Positions 38,221 through 50,479 of a DNA stretch of 64,000 nt are shown here, one piece after another. Under the pieces are notes generated by a model. That model ran no database searches. It was not told the origin of the DNA and saw nothing but the letters and a program-made list of their open reading frames with translations. How positions within the stretch are numbered: position 1 is the stretch's first letter; every line of letters starts with the position of its first letter. This DNA is from Owenia fusiformis (Eukaryota > Annelida > Polychaeta > Sabellida > Oweniidae): positions 20,969,181 to 21,033,180 of the forward strand of contig CAIIXF020000010.1 in the NCBI GenBank assembly GCA_903813345.2. The letters run 5' to 3'. Made by a program: the position numbers and the translations under genes.

Positions 38221-38734
38221 GTTATGACAATGAGACAGTAATACAAAATATTTCCTCATTAGAATTTTATTGAAACATGTCAGTTTTCATTCTGTTTCTA
38301 TTACTTATCTCAACAATTAACTATTAATGTTTCATAACAGATGTTACTTTGGTTATCAGTCTGTTATATTACTTTGACCTTGATACTCATTTCTTATCAT
38401 AAAGATGTTCATTTCAACATTTATTACATCAAAGAGCAGCATCTAGGGATATCAAGGAAACAGCTGTTCCTCCAACTTCAATCCATAGAGGGGAAAGTTG
38501 TCTGTTGTAATATATAAATAGTGAGTTATTATTTACTTTTCTGCAATTGGATGAATTGCGAGGAGTTATTAAATGGCAGTGCTTATTCTAGAATTTTTTC
38601 CCAAGTTTATGCAATTTGTTGTTCTTTCTCTCCAAAAATGACAATAGGAGTGACACCACCAATGTCATCATCCTAGGATCAACTAAATATACTCTACCTG
38701 TCACCTAATCACTGACGGTGGTTCAGGGAAGCTA

Positions 38735-39413
38735 ATGGCCTAGTCAGATAGCCCGGCCGATGAGGTTACGATGAGCCAGCGATGCAATTTTCACCGAACA
38801 CCGGCCAGACACCGGCCGGACATCCGTGGCGTTTGTTGCTTAAAACCGCATCGGTGGTAGCTCGGTGAAATTTTAACTTCGGAGTTAAATTTCACCGGGC
38901 TCTCACCGAGCTCCCTCATCATGTCATCGCAGCCCCATCGTAACCACATCGGAAAACACGTCGGCCGGTGCACGGCCGAGTATCGGCCGGTGTCCCGTGC
39001 ATCTGAGACAACCAGAGGACGAGGTTTTTTAACGGACAGCGGCCGAGCTCCGACCGAGCTCCGGCCGATGTGGGACAGAGCATCGGCCGGTCACTGTTCA
39101 AAGCCCGTTAACAACCCGGCCGGCGATCGCACGGTGTCCTGTTACCTGCTCGGGTACCGGCCGTATTCCTTCCGATGTCCGGCCGACCTCCGGCCGGTAG
39201 TTGCTGCCACATCGGCAGAAAAAAACTACCATTTTGGGTAGACAGACTCCGTACGGTCACCGGCCGGTGTTCGGTCGGTCGCCTGAAGATGTCCGGACGG
39301 AGTCCGTTCACGTCACCGAGCTCTGCTTCCGATGAGGAGAGCTCGGTGGCACCAAAAAAATCCACCGAGCTCTACCGATGCCGGACATTGGCCGGGCTAT
39401 GTGACTAGGCCAT
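38735..39413. mobile_element. GC-rich MITE packed with CCGGCC/GGCCGG words
   Basis: The ends ATGGCCTAGTCAGATAGCCC (38735) and GGGCTATGTGACTAGGCCAT (ending 39413) are reverse complements over about 24 bp with one mismatch, and TA lies outside each end. The 679-bp body is strikingly GC- and CpG-rich against AT-rich flanks, with many short words in both orientations: CCGGCCG/CGGCCGG, CACCGAGCTC/GAGCTCGGTG, GTCCGG/CCGGAC. The reading frames seen in it (38791-39408, both strands) are by-products of stop-poor GC-rich DNA. Confidence 0.8.
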
Positions 39414-42189
39414 TAGACACTAGACTATGTCTCCAAGGTCTCCAAAACGAGACCGCTCACCATTTGACACAGATTGCATAACTTTATGCACAACGGGTGA
39501 TGTCTAAATACATGGTCTAAGTCACCAAAAATAACTCCCAAAAATATAAAAATGCAAATGTTTCACAATTTTTCTTCTGATATGGAAGTGGAGGCAAATG
39601 GATTTGAGTGCAAGCCTCTATTCGAAATCCCAAATGGAAGCAGTCTGACTTACTAGACAGTATTAAATACTAGGGAGATAATAGAGAAATCACTGAATGA
39701 GATCGATTTGGAGAGAAATGGCCTGAAAGATTTGTAGTAAATGGTTGAACAGTTTAGAGAACTTATGCTATTAGCTTTAGAAGATTACTTATTGTAAATC
39801 AAGCGGCCCTGGGCAAGCTTCCATATATTTAGTTATGTTACTTCTGTGACACTGGGGCGATTTAGATATACAGTTCATGCTTGACAAGCGTGTTAATTTC
39901 AATCTTGTGACCACATTCAACAAATACATTTTGAAATTCCATTTTTACATTTAATCATGAGATTATATTATTAGCTGATTTAGTTTAAACCTGTGTTTTT
40001 GCACTGAGGAGCACAAAGGGCAACATTACAAAACAAAACAACAAACCACCTTTTAATCATACTAAACACATATGAGTATCTACAGAAATCTCCCGAGGGA
40101 CCTCTACAAGAAATGGAACATCCAGTTCAGCCCATATTTGAGTTGACAACATGGCAAAATGTCACTGGAATCCCTCATGATTCAGTACCAACTTCAGCAC
40201 AAAAAAAAATATCCCAGTTTGACTCATTTAGTTACTTTAGAAAATGTCATTTTACCCAATCTGTCTCAGTTGGGAATTTGGACAGTCATGAAAAAAATGA
40301 GACAATAAAATTTAAATCTTATATGCAGTTTGACGAAATCAAGGAACAGGAACTGTGATGACTTTGTGTGATTTAATTATGAAATCATTGAAAAGCTCGG
40401 CATGACTCTCTGAAGTCAGTCTGCATACAAAGTGTTGTTTACATTGAAAAACCACCCTTAGGTTCACTTATCCGTATAATGAAAAATGAATCTGCTTAAG
40501 TTGAAATATATTTTCAATATCCCAAGAATTTATTCTGTTTGACACTTTTCCATTCCAAGACAAATCTGAATATTGAGTCCATAGTGAGTTCAAAATGTAT
40601 TCTTAACTTTGATAACATTTTTTGAAATATGAAATCGTTATCTTGACATTAGTCTTGAGTTTACTTTGAAGATCACACGATGCCTCGGTGTACATATGAG
40701 GGATTTAGCAAACTTCATTTGTTGATATGTCAAAAGTGAAAGATTGGGAAATAATGTTGAGAGTATATAGAGCGAGTGGAATTGCGGTCTAAATTTAGGC
40801 TGATTGTGTTAAGTGTCTGACTACCCTGAGCTCATATACTTCATTCTTTATATACTCTGATCAAAACAAACCAGAAACCATCTTACAGTTTACCATTTAA
40901 CCAATCAGAGCATACCATGGATTTAATCCTATCATACATACCATATATGGAAATCATGCCTTAACAATAACCAGTATTTTGGCTAGCAAAGTTCAGAGAT
41001 TGAATGATGATGTTAGGAGTATAAAAGTTGGTATCCACTCTAAAAAGGGTATGCGAACTGTCTGCCATCTTCTTTGGGAATTCTCGCTTCCATGATAGGA
41101 TCATAGTATTCTGTTTTCCAAAATTTGAATTTGAAGTTTCCCTTCATCTGGGAATTTCTTGATTTTTGCCCTTTGAGAGATGATGATATTGATAATGGTA
41201 ACTATAGTAACATGTTGTGACATTTCTGATTTGATTTTTGTATATTTTAGCCCAATGAGAGTTCTTAACTGTTTTTTGCTGGTTTCTGTTACTATGAAAA
41301 CCAACTGCAACATTAAGAGAGTGGGTTGTAACTTCCCCATATTGAGGGGGTGGAGGCAAACAGTTTGTGTACATGTATTTACACACACTCTGTGTTGTCT
41401 TAACATTCAAAGGGAATCAATATAGATGTAAAAAAATTCCGATGTTAAGGTATATTATTTGTGTGGCAAGAGCATAAGATGTTTTTCTCTGTTGCACATC
41501 TTGAGGTATTGACCAGTGCTATTATTTATCATTTATAGGTCCCTTGGCGATATGTGATGAGTGGTACCAAAAGAGATGGCTATTAAAAGACTTTGTTCTT
41601 GAGTGCCGAGGAGGAAATCATTTGATCATTGCTGCCATATCGGAAACTCTTTCAAGAGTTATGGCTCAAAATACATGATAAATTGCCGTAAAAATGTTCC
41701 AATAAATGCTCTAGATTGATACGGGTATTAAATGATCTTGGATACATATTGCAGCAAATTGAGACTTGATTGACATTCCGTACAAATAGCATCTTACTTT
41801 ACGGATCTCCAGAGTCTTAAAGGATGTCACGGTAAACCCCCATGTTCCTACTTCATTACGGCTTCACTCAAACAAGTAACAACCTTAAGACCAACGACAA
41901 ATGAAAAATATGTTGAGACTTCTATCTTGTGATGTAATTAATTTGTCTTGTCGGAACATTTTTCCGTTTCTTTATCGTACAAATGAGGTTGAAATAATCA
42001 CATTGCTTGAGTAGATAATGTTGAGAGGGTAACAAGTACATTTGACATTGCTACTTATATCTGAATTTTGAGTCAATAAGTGAATCCCTTCCCCTACTTT
42101 TGAAGGTGACTTCACCCCCATCCGATTTGTAGTCTAGTGAAATCTATATCCCCGTGCATTCATCTAGACACCATGTCTCTTTTTTCTGG

Positions 42190-42330
42190 TTATTATACCA
42201 TCACAAGTGGTAATATTTTGTTCTAGTCTCAACTTTTTTGTGGACAGTGTAGGCATCTGGTGTCTGTAGCATGGCATCTGTAGCAAATAGCAGGTAGTGA
42301 GATTTTGCATGTCGATGTCTTGTTAAATAT
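42190..42330. repeat. Dispersed AAGTGGTGA-family repeat
   Basis: CCATCACAAGTGGTAATATT, TTCTAGTCTCAACTTTTTTG, TGGACAGTGT and AGCAAATAGCAGGTAGTGA follow the family order seen at 37853, 51402 and 59148. Confidence 0.65.
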
Positions 42331-43423
42331 ATCCCCATACTTACCTGCCATACTCCAATATATTTATTTTTTTCAATAAATACAACTTAAGGTTAAGAAT
42401 TTATAGATTCAAGAATGAAAATCAAAATATATACATGTACTAAATACATGCATTAACCTTTAAAGAACTCATTAATTGCATATTGTTTCATATTTGCAAG
42501 TTGGCAAGAAAGTTGAGACATATTTGTGATATATTTGAAACTGTTTTACTTCATGAATATTGATTCGTTTCAATCATCTGATGTTTTGCGGTTTGTTATT
42601 ACTGCAAATCCAATAAATGGCCTATTACCAACCCCTGTGATAGAATTGTCCCACTTAATAGCAGAGTATTTACATATCAATGTGATCTATTGATTGTACA
42701 TATCGGTAGATATCCCTGGGACCAACCTCACTAAGAATATATCTTAAACTCCGATAGATCAATCTCAAAATTCTCGCGTAACAGATTAAAAAAAGTTGCC
42801 ATATTTGTATGGCTTTGATAATAATATTGCCAAATTAAATCATGTAAATATTAGAAAACATTTTAAAAGACAAAATAAAGTTTAGCAATAAAGTATAAAA
42901 TGGCTATAGAGTAATATATTGCCAAATTAGAAAATATGATTATAACAAAATCTTAATCAAGTTTTACAGTACTGTAAAAAGTAAATATGGTGATAACATT
43001 ATCTCAATCATATATCTACACTTTCTAAATAAGAGTTAGTTATTCAAAACTGGTCACTTTCGCACTTCAATGGTTTTTATTAGAAACTTGACCAGAAGTT
43101 AATTTGCTAAAATTCCCAAATTTGATGTCTGATATCTGAATTACCATCTTGTTAAAGCACAATTTCGTTCAAGTCATATTGTATGACTAATACGAAGGGA
43201 CTTAGAGAATAAACAAACGAGAGATGGGATAGAAGAACATGATTATGAGCATGGGCTTTCTCCTGAAACCCCAAACTTATGACATAGGTTACACACAAAT
43301 GCCTTGTTATGGTGGGGACTGATGAATATTGCATATTTATATATAAAATCATAGGTTGGTTAGGAAATATAGAATTAGTATAGTAAATGTAACTGCTCTA
43401 AAAAGTAAGGGGTTAATTATTAG

Positions 43424-44554
43424 TAGGGATGGGATGGTTCGTTTCAGTTCAGTTCGGTTCGGTTTTTCGGTTCCCCGGCCGTCGGTTCGGTTTTTTCGGT
43501 TCGGTTCATTCAATTTAGCGATTGTTATAGATTGAATGCCTTTATCTCGGACTACACTACTGATTGTCACTTTATTTTATTACCCACAATAAAATAACTT
43601 ATTTTACTTGTAGAAGAAACCTTTTTCTTATAGGCCTACTATCTTGCAAACGCTAAACTTATGATGTCTTTTCAGATGTCGTGACATCTATGATGCATTT
43701 CCTATATAGGAACTCAAATATGGATGCTTTGTGCGCGCAAATTAATACCCTACATCACAACAAATACCCCTACAAATATAAATTTGCGCAAATCAATTAT
43801 GCAAACATTATAATATTATTGTGACGATTTTTGATTTTGATTTTTTGAATTTCCCGCATATTGTTCGCTAAAGCGACTTGTTGTATAGCATTTTCTGAGA
43901 ACACCCATATCCATATCAACCAGACCAATAAAATATCGCTAAGAATGTCAAATTAAACTCCTGATTTTGCAATAATTAGTACATATTTCTTTCAAAAAGT
44001 TATTGTTTTAGATGTATAGTTCTTGTTTGTTTCATAATCACTTAAAATTAGAGTGGACTTGACAGGAATAAATGTAAAATGGAGCGTTGTCAGTTTGTTC
44101 AATTTTTGCCGATCTTAGAACATAGAAACTTTGTGTTGGTCCATTTCATGCCTATTTCTCTATTATTTCATGCATGTTCTCTTGTAATTATGTTGTGTAA
44201 TTAAGGTAATTGAATATCCAAGGAATAAGCAAGTAATTTAAGTAGGTTGGGTTCAATATATCAGGGAGATTTAACCATTTCTCGGGCTTCCTAACCAAAT
44301 GGGCTGCTAATTTTTATTTTAAGCACCTGGATACGAAACGAGTGTAAACGAGTGAGCTAGCAGCAGACGAGGTAGGGAAATATCAAAAATGTTGACAAAC
44401 ACTGTAAAACAGTGTTTTATTTTTACTTGTAGGTCAAATACTGAACCGAAAATGAACCGAAAACGTGAATTGACAGTAGGGTAGCGATCCGAAAACCGAT
44501 CTGATGGCTCTGAACCGCGGTTTTTCGGTATTTCGGTTATCCGTCCCACCCCTA
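43424..44554. mobile_element. hAT-type non-autonomous element with 8-bp TSD
   Basis: The 1,131-bp element begins TAGGGATGGGA and ends TCCCACCCCTA, and ATTATTAG is duplicated exactly on both sides (43416-43423, 44555-44562). An 8-bp duplication with TAGGG ends identifies the hAT superfamily. Subterminal tracts are rich in CGGTTCGGTTTTTCGG on the left and AACCGAAAATGAACCGAAAA on the right, inverted to each other. Open frames at 43349-43570 and 44319-44694 (minus) translate these tracts and encode no recognisable transposase. Confidence 0.88.
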
Positions 44555-45487
44555 ATTATTAGGTGAGAGGTGGTGTCTCGCTTCTCTTGCCTGAATATTT
44601 CCAGACAAACCACTGGATGGATTGATTTGGAATTTCTAGGGATGTCCTTGGTTTGAAAACCTAGAACTTGGATCTTTTTGTGCACGCTTGGCAACTTCTA
44701 AGGCAGTTTTAAGGATATTGCCCACCCCATGGCTTTGAGGAAATAAGTGACTGTTTCTATTAAATACAACATATTTGATTTCTTATGTATTTGCAGTATA
44801 TTATAGGAAGTTTTATGTCCTTTTTGATCTCAAAGATAGGGGATTGTAATATGTAAATATATTGATATCTGTGAGACATTATATATTTATAGGATATCCT
44901 ATGATTTTGAGGAATATCATTTTTATCTACGAGGTGATATTGATATGTGCACAAGAGAGCGAAGCGAATGAGTGCACATATCAATAACACAGAGATTAAA
45001 ATTATATTCTGAATAAATCATAGCATCCTCGTAGTGTATTAAATATATAATGTCATTGAAAATTAAATTTCATGTCAATTTCTTCAATTTGGCAGGAAAT
45101 CAACAAGCAGAATGTATCGTTACAATATCTTCCGCATATTGGTTTTCTGGAGTATATCGTCACAATATCCTCTACATATTGGTTTTCCAGGGTATATAGT
45201 GGCAATATCCTCCAGTTATTCATTTTGCCAATAGATATCAAATTTATTTTTTAATGTTATCATACATTTAGTACACTAAGTGTAGGATAATAACCTATAG
45301 TGCCAGCTTAGGTTTGTGATATCTGATATCCATTTTTAGTTTTAGGGAGTTCTTTATTCCAAAACAACTGAAAAAGTCATTCCATTTTCGGCCAATAAAC
45401 CATAAAATCTGACTCGTTTTTTTATCCCTAAGTATACCCCAACTATTTTCCATCTCATGATAAGTTTGTATCTGTAATGTTTTCCAG

Positions 45488-45593
45488 GAAGCGCTTACAT
45501 AATGACACCCCCCAGGAACACTACGACCATGGAGGGTGAGAGGGTGAGGCTGACTTGTCATGCTGAGGGCTGGCCCAATAACATCACCTACAG
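45488..45593 (+). CDS. IGSF9: Exon: Ig domain 3, N-terminal half
   Basis: A 106-bp exon with acceptor TTTTCCAG and donor CAG|GTAGCT, entering in phase 1 and leaving in phase 2. The peptide runs SAYIMTPPRNTTTMEGERVR then LTCHAEGWPNNITY, containing the first Ig cysteine. The CHAEGWPNNITY segment closely parallels CHAEAYPANLTY of vertebrate IGSF9 Ig3. Two N-glycosylation sequons, NTT and NIT, are visible. The split R codon is completed by the exon at 45849. A 140-residue antisense frame (45295-45717) overlaps this exon and is a shadow. Confidence 0.95.
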
Positions 45594-45848
45594 GTAGCTT
45601 CTTTAGCAATTGTGCTACCATATCTAAAGAACCTACAAAATATGTATACATGTAATGAAATAATTCTGTTTCATTCATTATATTACTAACACTAGAGAAG
45701 AGTACATTACAGTTCAATTCATTTCATTTTTATCATCACTTCCCAAAAGTTTTCCTAAAAGTGATTAAAAAATATTTTCAGGTACTTCTAGCTGTCTTAG
45801 GATAAAGCACCACACTGTATGATAAAAAAAGTAATTTGTCCTTTTCAG

Positions 45849-46030
45849 GTGGTACAAAGATGGCCGTGATGTCCAACTAGTGGCTGGACTAATGGCAAGA
45901 GCAGGGGTCTATGCAGATGGAAGACTAGTGATCAGTTCTGTGGTGGCTGACGATACAGGATGGTATAAATGTCGTCCTAGCAATGGACTAGGAATTGCTC
46001 CAGAAGCCGAGGCCTTCCTCAATGTCACAT
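45849..46030 (+). CDS. IGSF9: Exon: Ig domain 3, C-terminal half
   Basis: A 182-bp exon, phase 2 in and phase 1 out, with acceptor TCCTTTTCAG and donor T|GTAAGT. It starts with the core tryptophan (RWYKDGRDVQL), continues through GVYADGRLVISSVVADDTGW and gives the second cysteine in WYKCRPSNGLGIAPEAEA, ending FLNVT. YKCRPSNGL mirrors YTCVPSNGLL in vertebrate IGSF9. NVT is a sequon, though at the very edge of the domain. The intron splitting Ig3 is only 255 bp. The 5' splice site at its end is the first unit of a degenerate tandem array that runs into the intron. Confidence 0.95.
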
Positions 46031-46345
46031 GTAAGTTTTGAGTATAATTATATGTTCTATATGTAAGTTCTGAGTAGTCATGGTGTCGTTCAATTACGAT
46101 ATTTAAGTTTTGAGTTTTATATTGAAGTTCTGAGAATACTATATCTAACTTTAGAGTATCATATATAAGTTCTGAGTATCATATGTGAATTCTAAATATT
46201 ATGTAAGTTCATCTTTCTGAATTTTGTAAAGTGTTATTTATATTTCATGAATCACATGTAAATACTATTGTTACAAAGTTCTGAGTATCATCAATGAGTT
46301 CTGAGTATCATCAATGAGTTCTGAGTATCATTGTGAGCTCTAGGT
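46031..46345. repeat. Degenerate tandem array beginning at a 5' splice site
   Basis: The donor sequence GTAAGTTTTGAGTATAAT is followed by many variants of the same word: GTAAGTTCTGAGTAGTCAT, TAAGTTTTGAGTTTTAT, GAAGTTCTGAGAATACT, TAAGTTCTGAGTATCAT, then three close copies of GAGTTCTGAGTATCATCAAT near 46275-46330. Spacing is irregular, about 20-30 bp. Some units keep a GTAAGT. Confidence 0.7.
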
Positions 46346-49148
46346 GCCTTCAACAGCTAATCATTATCATATGTAAATAAATTCTAAATGTCAGATATAC
46401 AATAATCAAATATCGCACCGAATGTAACCATTGTTTAGAATATCAGCTTATAGAATAAAAAAGATCAATATAGCTAACTGTGCATTGTTGGTATGATCAA
46501 TTCTGGAAGACAAAAATATAGATCGAATTCAAAAGTAATTGCTACTTATTTGTATCACTTTTCATGCCAAAAGGCTTGTGATGTCATCAGTAATCTCGAG
46601 ACGTAGCTACGCTCTGATGCTATACATCATCCCGAAAGATACTTGATGATCGTTACGTAGAAAAATAATGAATGTCTTATTGCTTATGGGGGCTATTCAT
46701 AAGCTCTGAAGGTCCTTTATATTGACATGTTTTTTTAATATTGTATCACAGACCTTTCATCGCACTGGAAAAATATTGTTTTATTGGAAGGTAGCTTGAA
46801 CTGTGGGTTATTGTGACCTTGGCCTGAGGCAAGGTTGCGAAATTATGGCAACATTTAATTTTGGGAATAAAAAATTAATGATTTTGAATCCCATGTTGGA
46901 TTTACTCTAATGTTGGAGGTTATATTCTAAGGCAATGTTGCGAAATTATGACAGTATTTAATTTTGCGAATAAAATTTTTTGGATTTACTCTAAAGTTAG
47001 AGGTTTTATTCTATCACATAATCTAATATACTTTCATGAATGCTATACTCTGTTTCTCTTTGTATGCTGAACTCCTTAAAAGTCCATACTGGGTCAGGAA
47101 CATAATAAATTACTGGGAGACAAGCTTTTATTTAGATTGCCTGTCACCCGATTTCAAGATATATCACATAATAGTCTGGTTGATTTGCCGGCAATGTTCA
47201 GTATATGTTGAACACTAATTCAATTACTTTTTGCGACCAGGGTTTATTTTATACAGTCCATTTGACACATTTGTAATTTATTTCGATCACAATTACCGCT
47301 TGAAATAGGCTTGAAACTGTCTATTTCTGGTCTATTGGTTCTGGGGTCCAGCGTGTAATACTAATATCAACTATAGATTTAAACAAAATGGATTAAATGC
47401 TATCTCCCAGGGGGCAGTTGATCACGCTTTCTTTGGTTATATTTACTCTTTTATGCCACCAGCACTGAAGATAACTGAATACCTTACAAAATCTAAAAGT
47501 TATTTTTGAGAAGTTGTTGATAACGAAAGGAAAAAAGTTCTTTGATTGGTTGGAAGTAATTCTCAGTTAGTCCATTAGGGATTAAGAACAGAGATGTTGT
47601 TTCTGTCTGCATGGTGCTTTTGTCATGGTTAGCATACCTCAGTTGGTAAAGTGTTCAGTTGAAAGAATTTAGGATTAGTATTTGGTTAAAGGGAAGATTG
47701 TGTACTTACAGAAACCATGGTTAATGACTAAGGAAAATAACATGATTGCCCAATTGAACATATTGGCATTAAGTCAATTGCCCAATTAAGGCAACTAGTT
47801 TTCCAAGTTCATTGCTGTGATTCAAGTGATTGCCATTGATGATATTCATTTAGGCAGTTGTGAGTTTGAACCCTGATAGAAATGCAAGTCCAACTGAACC
47901 CTAAGCATATCACTGTATCACGCTAGAAGATACAAATTACAAATTTGATCGATTTTGACAAAATAAATGTGGTTGAAGAAAGTTCATTAAGGAAAGGCGT
48001 AAATGGATGATTTTCATTCCACATATTCTAGAATGGGAGAACAGGTTACCTCTCTTATATGTTCACTTGATCAAGGTGTTCACGTGTGGAGCTTTTACAG
48101 GAAATAATTGAGCTATGACAATATCAAACTGACACAAGTCACTATCACATCATAGCAAGATGCATCATTTCAATTGAATCCCGGAAATTAAATCTACTGT
48201 TGAAACTATCTTATATCTCAGAAGTGACTCGTCGAATATTGTATAACTCTTTTATTAGAAAATATTTTATGTTGATGATCTGATGGTCCACAAGATTGAC
48301 ACAGAATGTTGTACAAACTTTACTGAAAAACATTTTTAAGACGTAACATAGTTGTAGCCACCCCATAACCAATATAATATGACCATGATATAGAAGAGGA
48401 AAAGAGCTTTAAAATACTTTTTATTTGAAGCTTCTAGCTCAATTTTGAAGGAAGTTGCACAAATTTTCGGAAAATTCAGGATATCTTAATATTTTGGCTT
48501 ATTTATGCCACAATCGCACCCCCTGACTGAAAACCGAATTTTATTGTCGATCACCCCCCCCCCTTGACTGAAAGCTGGCTACACCTCTGTGTAATTAGTG
48601 ATTGCATGACAATATTGTAATTAGCAAACCATGACATGCTGTTCAGACTAGACATGTTCATGAATTTTTATCACTGTTATTTATAAGCTCATTTTATTTT
48701 GTGTTGGTATTTAAGAATGAGGTGAACAGTGAAGAATAAAACACTACAACATGCCGTCTATGGCTTGTTTGCATGATACACATTCGTAGAAAAGGTTCAT
48801 GAAATATTCAGTATGCTTTATATATGAGCTACAACAGTTCAATGAATGACAATTGAGAACAATAATGAATTAATGCTGTTGAATGATTTTTTCAGGATTT
48901 AGGTTAATGACGTAACACAGTATTTGAACTATTTTTGTAGGTGCCATAGATGTACAGTATCATATTTTATTCGTATCTCATGCAACTCAAATTGTTCTCA
49001 TTGTCGCATAGAATTCTAATGATTCTGACAAAAAATAATAATTCATTCATTCATTAAGTCAGTCAGTCATGAGATGTCAGATATTTGAGTGCTTGGTTAT
49101 ATAGGTGCATTGAGTATAGGAACCTATCGTGGTTTTTTCTGTTTTCAG
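46346..49148. other. Intron between Ig3 and Ig4
   Basis: Holds a possible tRNA-related repeat at about 47625-47930 and a C10 tract with CCCCTGACTGAAA duplication at 48518-48580. Otherwise AT-rich with nothing recognisable; the small frame at 47036-47218 has no support. Confidence 0.7.
47625..47930 (+). repeat. Possible interrupted tRNA-derived SINE
   Basis: TACCTCAGTTGGTAAAGTGT (from 47635) resembles a pol III A box and GAGTTTGAACCCTG (47862-47875) a B box, but they are about 220 bp apart, far more than the usual 30-60. Either a SINE was split by another sequence or the match is fortuitous. Confidence 0.28.
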
Positions 49149-49299
49149 TTTTACCAAAAGTGCTTCCGATGCCAACACGAATTTACCTCCCTCTTGGGAT
49201 GTCAGCCTCCATTTCATGTAAAACTATCGCTAATCCTCCTGTTACTCTGATTGTGTGGACGAGAAATGAACACGTCATAGACTTCTCGTCATCACCCAG
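49149..49299 (+). CDS. IGSF9: Exon: Ig domain 4, N-terminal half
   Basis: A 151-bp exon, phase 1 in and phase 2 out; acceptor TCTGTTTTCAG, donor CCAG|GTATTA. It encodes FLPKVLPMPTRIYLPLGMSA then SISCKTIANPPVTLIVWTRN, with the first cysteine (ISCKT) and the core tryptophan (IVWTRN). LPLGM and ANPP are shared with vertebrate IGSF9 Ig4 (PLPIGM, RANPPLLFVSW). It ends in a split arginine codon after FSSSP. The internal intron is about 600 bp and contains a 31-bp minisatellite. Confidence 0.93.
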
Positions 49300-49445
49300 G
49301 TATTAGGACTTGTTACTTTTGTGAACCAAATAAAACATACCCTTTACCAGAGCTCAGCTTTTTTGCAAATCTTTGCATGAGAGATTAAGAGACCTTTGCA
49401 ATCATATATTCAATAATATTCAATATAAATGTCATGGAGCTACTT

Positions 49446-49650
49446 ATATTTATCTCCATATAAGTACATGTATTTCATATTTATCTCCATATAAGTACAT
49501 GCATTTCATATTTATCTCCATATAAGTACATGCATTTCATATTTTATCTCCATATAAGTACATGCATTTCATATTTATCTCCATATAAGTACATGCATTT
49601 TATACAAGTGTATTTATCTCCATATAAGTACGTGCATTTCATATTTATAC
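49446..49650. repeat. 31-bp minisatellite inside the Ig4 intron, about 6 copies
   Basis: Units of TATTTATCTCCATATAAGTA CATGCATTTCA (31 bp) are repeated about six times, with small length changes between copies. It occupies about a third of the short intron that splits Ig4. Confidence 0.9.
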
Positions 49651-49897
49651 TCCAGCATTAACATGTATAATTCAGATTATTAAGATCATTAATGTTATAA
49701 TGTGGTTGGTTGGTTGGTAAGATCCAAGGTATACTAAAATACATGTTTATCAAAGATTGAACTGAACACAACATGTTGATCCAGTTAAAGCTAAAAAAGT
49801 ATAGTGTACATTTATATAAAATGAACACTGTTCATTAGATCATCATTTATCTGAAGTCATACTTGTTCATCACGTATGTTTTTGTTTTGTTTTTTAG

Positions 49898-50031
49898 ATA
49901 CAGACTCTCCAATGATGGGACTTTATCGATAGATCTAGTCACTAAAAAAGATAGTGGGAGATACACATGTATGCCATATAGCCCACTAGGGGCTGACAAA
50001 GGCTCACCTATTATACAAGCAGTAGTCAGAG
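49898..50031 (+). CDS. IGSF9: Exon: Ig domain 4, C-terminal half
   Basis: A 134-bp exon, phase 2 in and phase 1 out, with a T-rich acceptor (TTTGTTTTTTAG) and donor GAG|GTAGAT. It encodes YRLSNDGTLSIDLVTKKDSG then RYTCMPYSPLGADKGSPIIQ, ending AVVR. The second cysteine is in YTCMPYSPLG, which parallels YSCTPYNSLG in vertebrate IGSF9. The preceding intron carries the minisatellite, whose copies do not reach the acceptor. Confidence 0.95.
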
Positions 50032-50479
50032 GTAGATTTTTACACCCTTTTTAACAGAAGAATTTATTCAATAAGAACTCAATCTTAGTTTTTTGACTGA
50101 AAAGTTTTCTACTTATAAAAGTGTCCCACTTATTGAAGTGTTCCTCATGCCATGACTTACTGTGTACAATTAGTATTTGTGCATGGAAATACAACTGTTT
50201 GACTTTATATTGCACTTTTTATATTGCTAATAAATTTCAACTCAACAAGACAAGAGTGCCTGTCATGCGTCAATGACTGTTGATTTTAAATAAGTAAATA
50301 TTTTAGCTTGGTCTAGTAGCACTATCTTATTTGTCCTATGCTAGACTGTTATGATGTAAATGATTAGTCAGATAGTTTCTTGTGCCTTTTAAATATTGAT
50401 GAACATTTGTTTTTTGTAGATATGTTTTAAGCAAAAGTTTTGTATTTTATTTATTTATTGACTTTGCTTCAATTTTCAG

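Larger units (their letters stand above)
32938..45487. other. Intron between Ig2 and Ig3 (about 12.5 kb)
   Basis: Apart from the microexon candidate at 36978, no exon is seen. The interval contains a 42-bp minisatellite, MITEs at 32998, 37502, 38098, 38735 and 43424, and dispersed repeats at 37853 and 42190. The stretches 34.6-36.9 kb, 39.4-42.1 kb, 42.4-43.4 kb and 44.6-45.4 kb are AT-rich with nothing I can name. The 129-residue frame at 36080-36469 lies in weakly repetitive CACACCAAATT-type DNA and resembles no family. Confidence 0.75.

Noticed and set aside
38791-39408. Overlapping arginine/proline-rich frames on both strands
   Set aside because: GC-rich stop-poor DNA inside a TIR-bounded MITE; composition explains the open frames.
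45295-45717. 140-residue antisense frame
   Set aside because: It overlaps the Ig3 exon on the opposite strand and is a shadow of that coding sequence plus flanking intron.
47625-47930. Functional tRNA gene
   Set aside because: A-box and B-box-like words are about 220 bp apart and no cloverleaf can be drawn; at most a broken tRNA-derived repeat.
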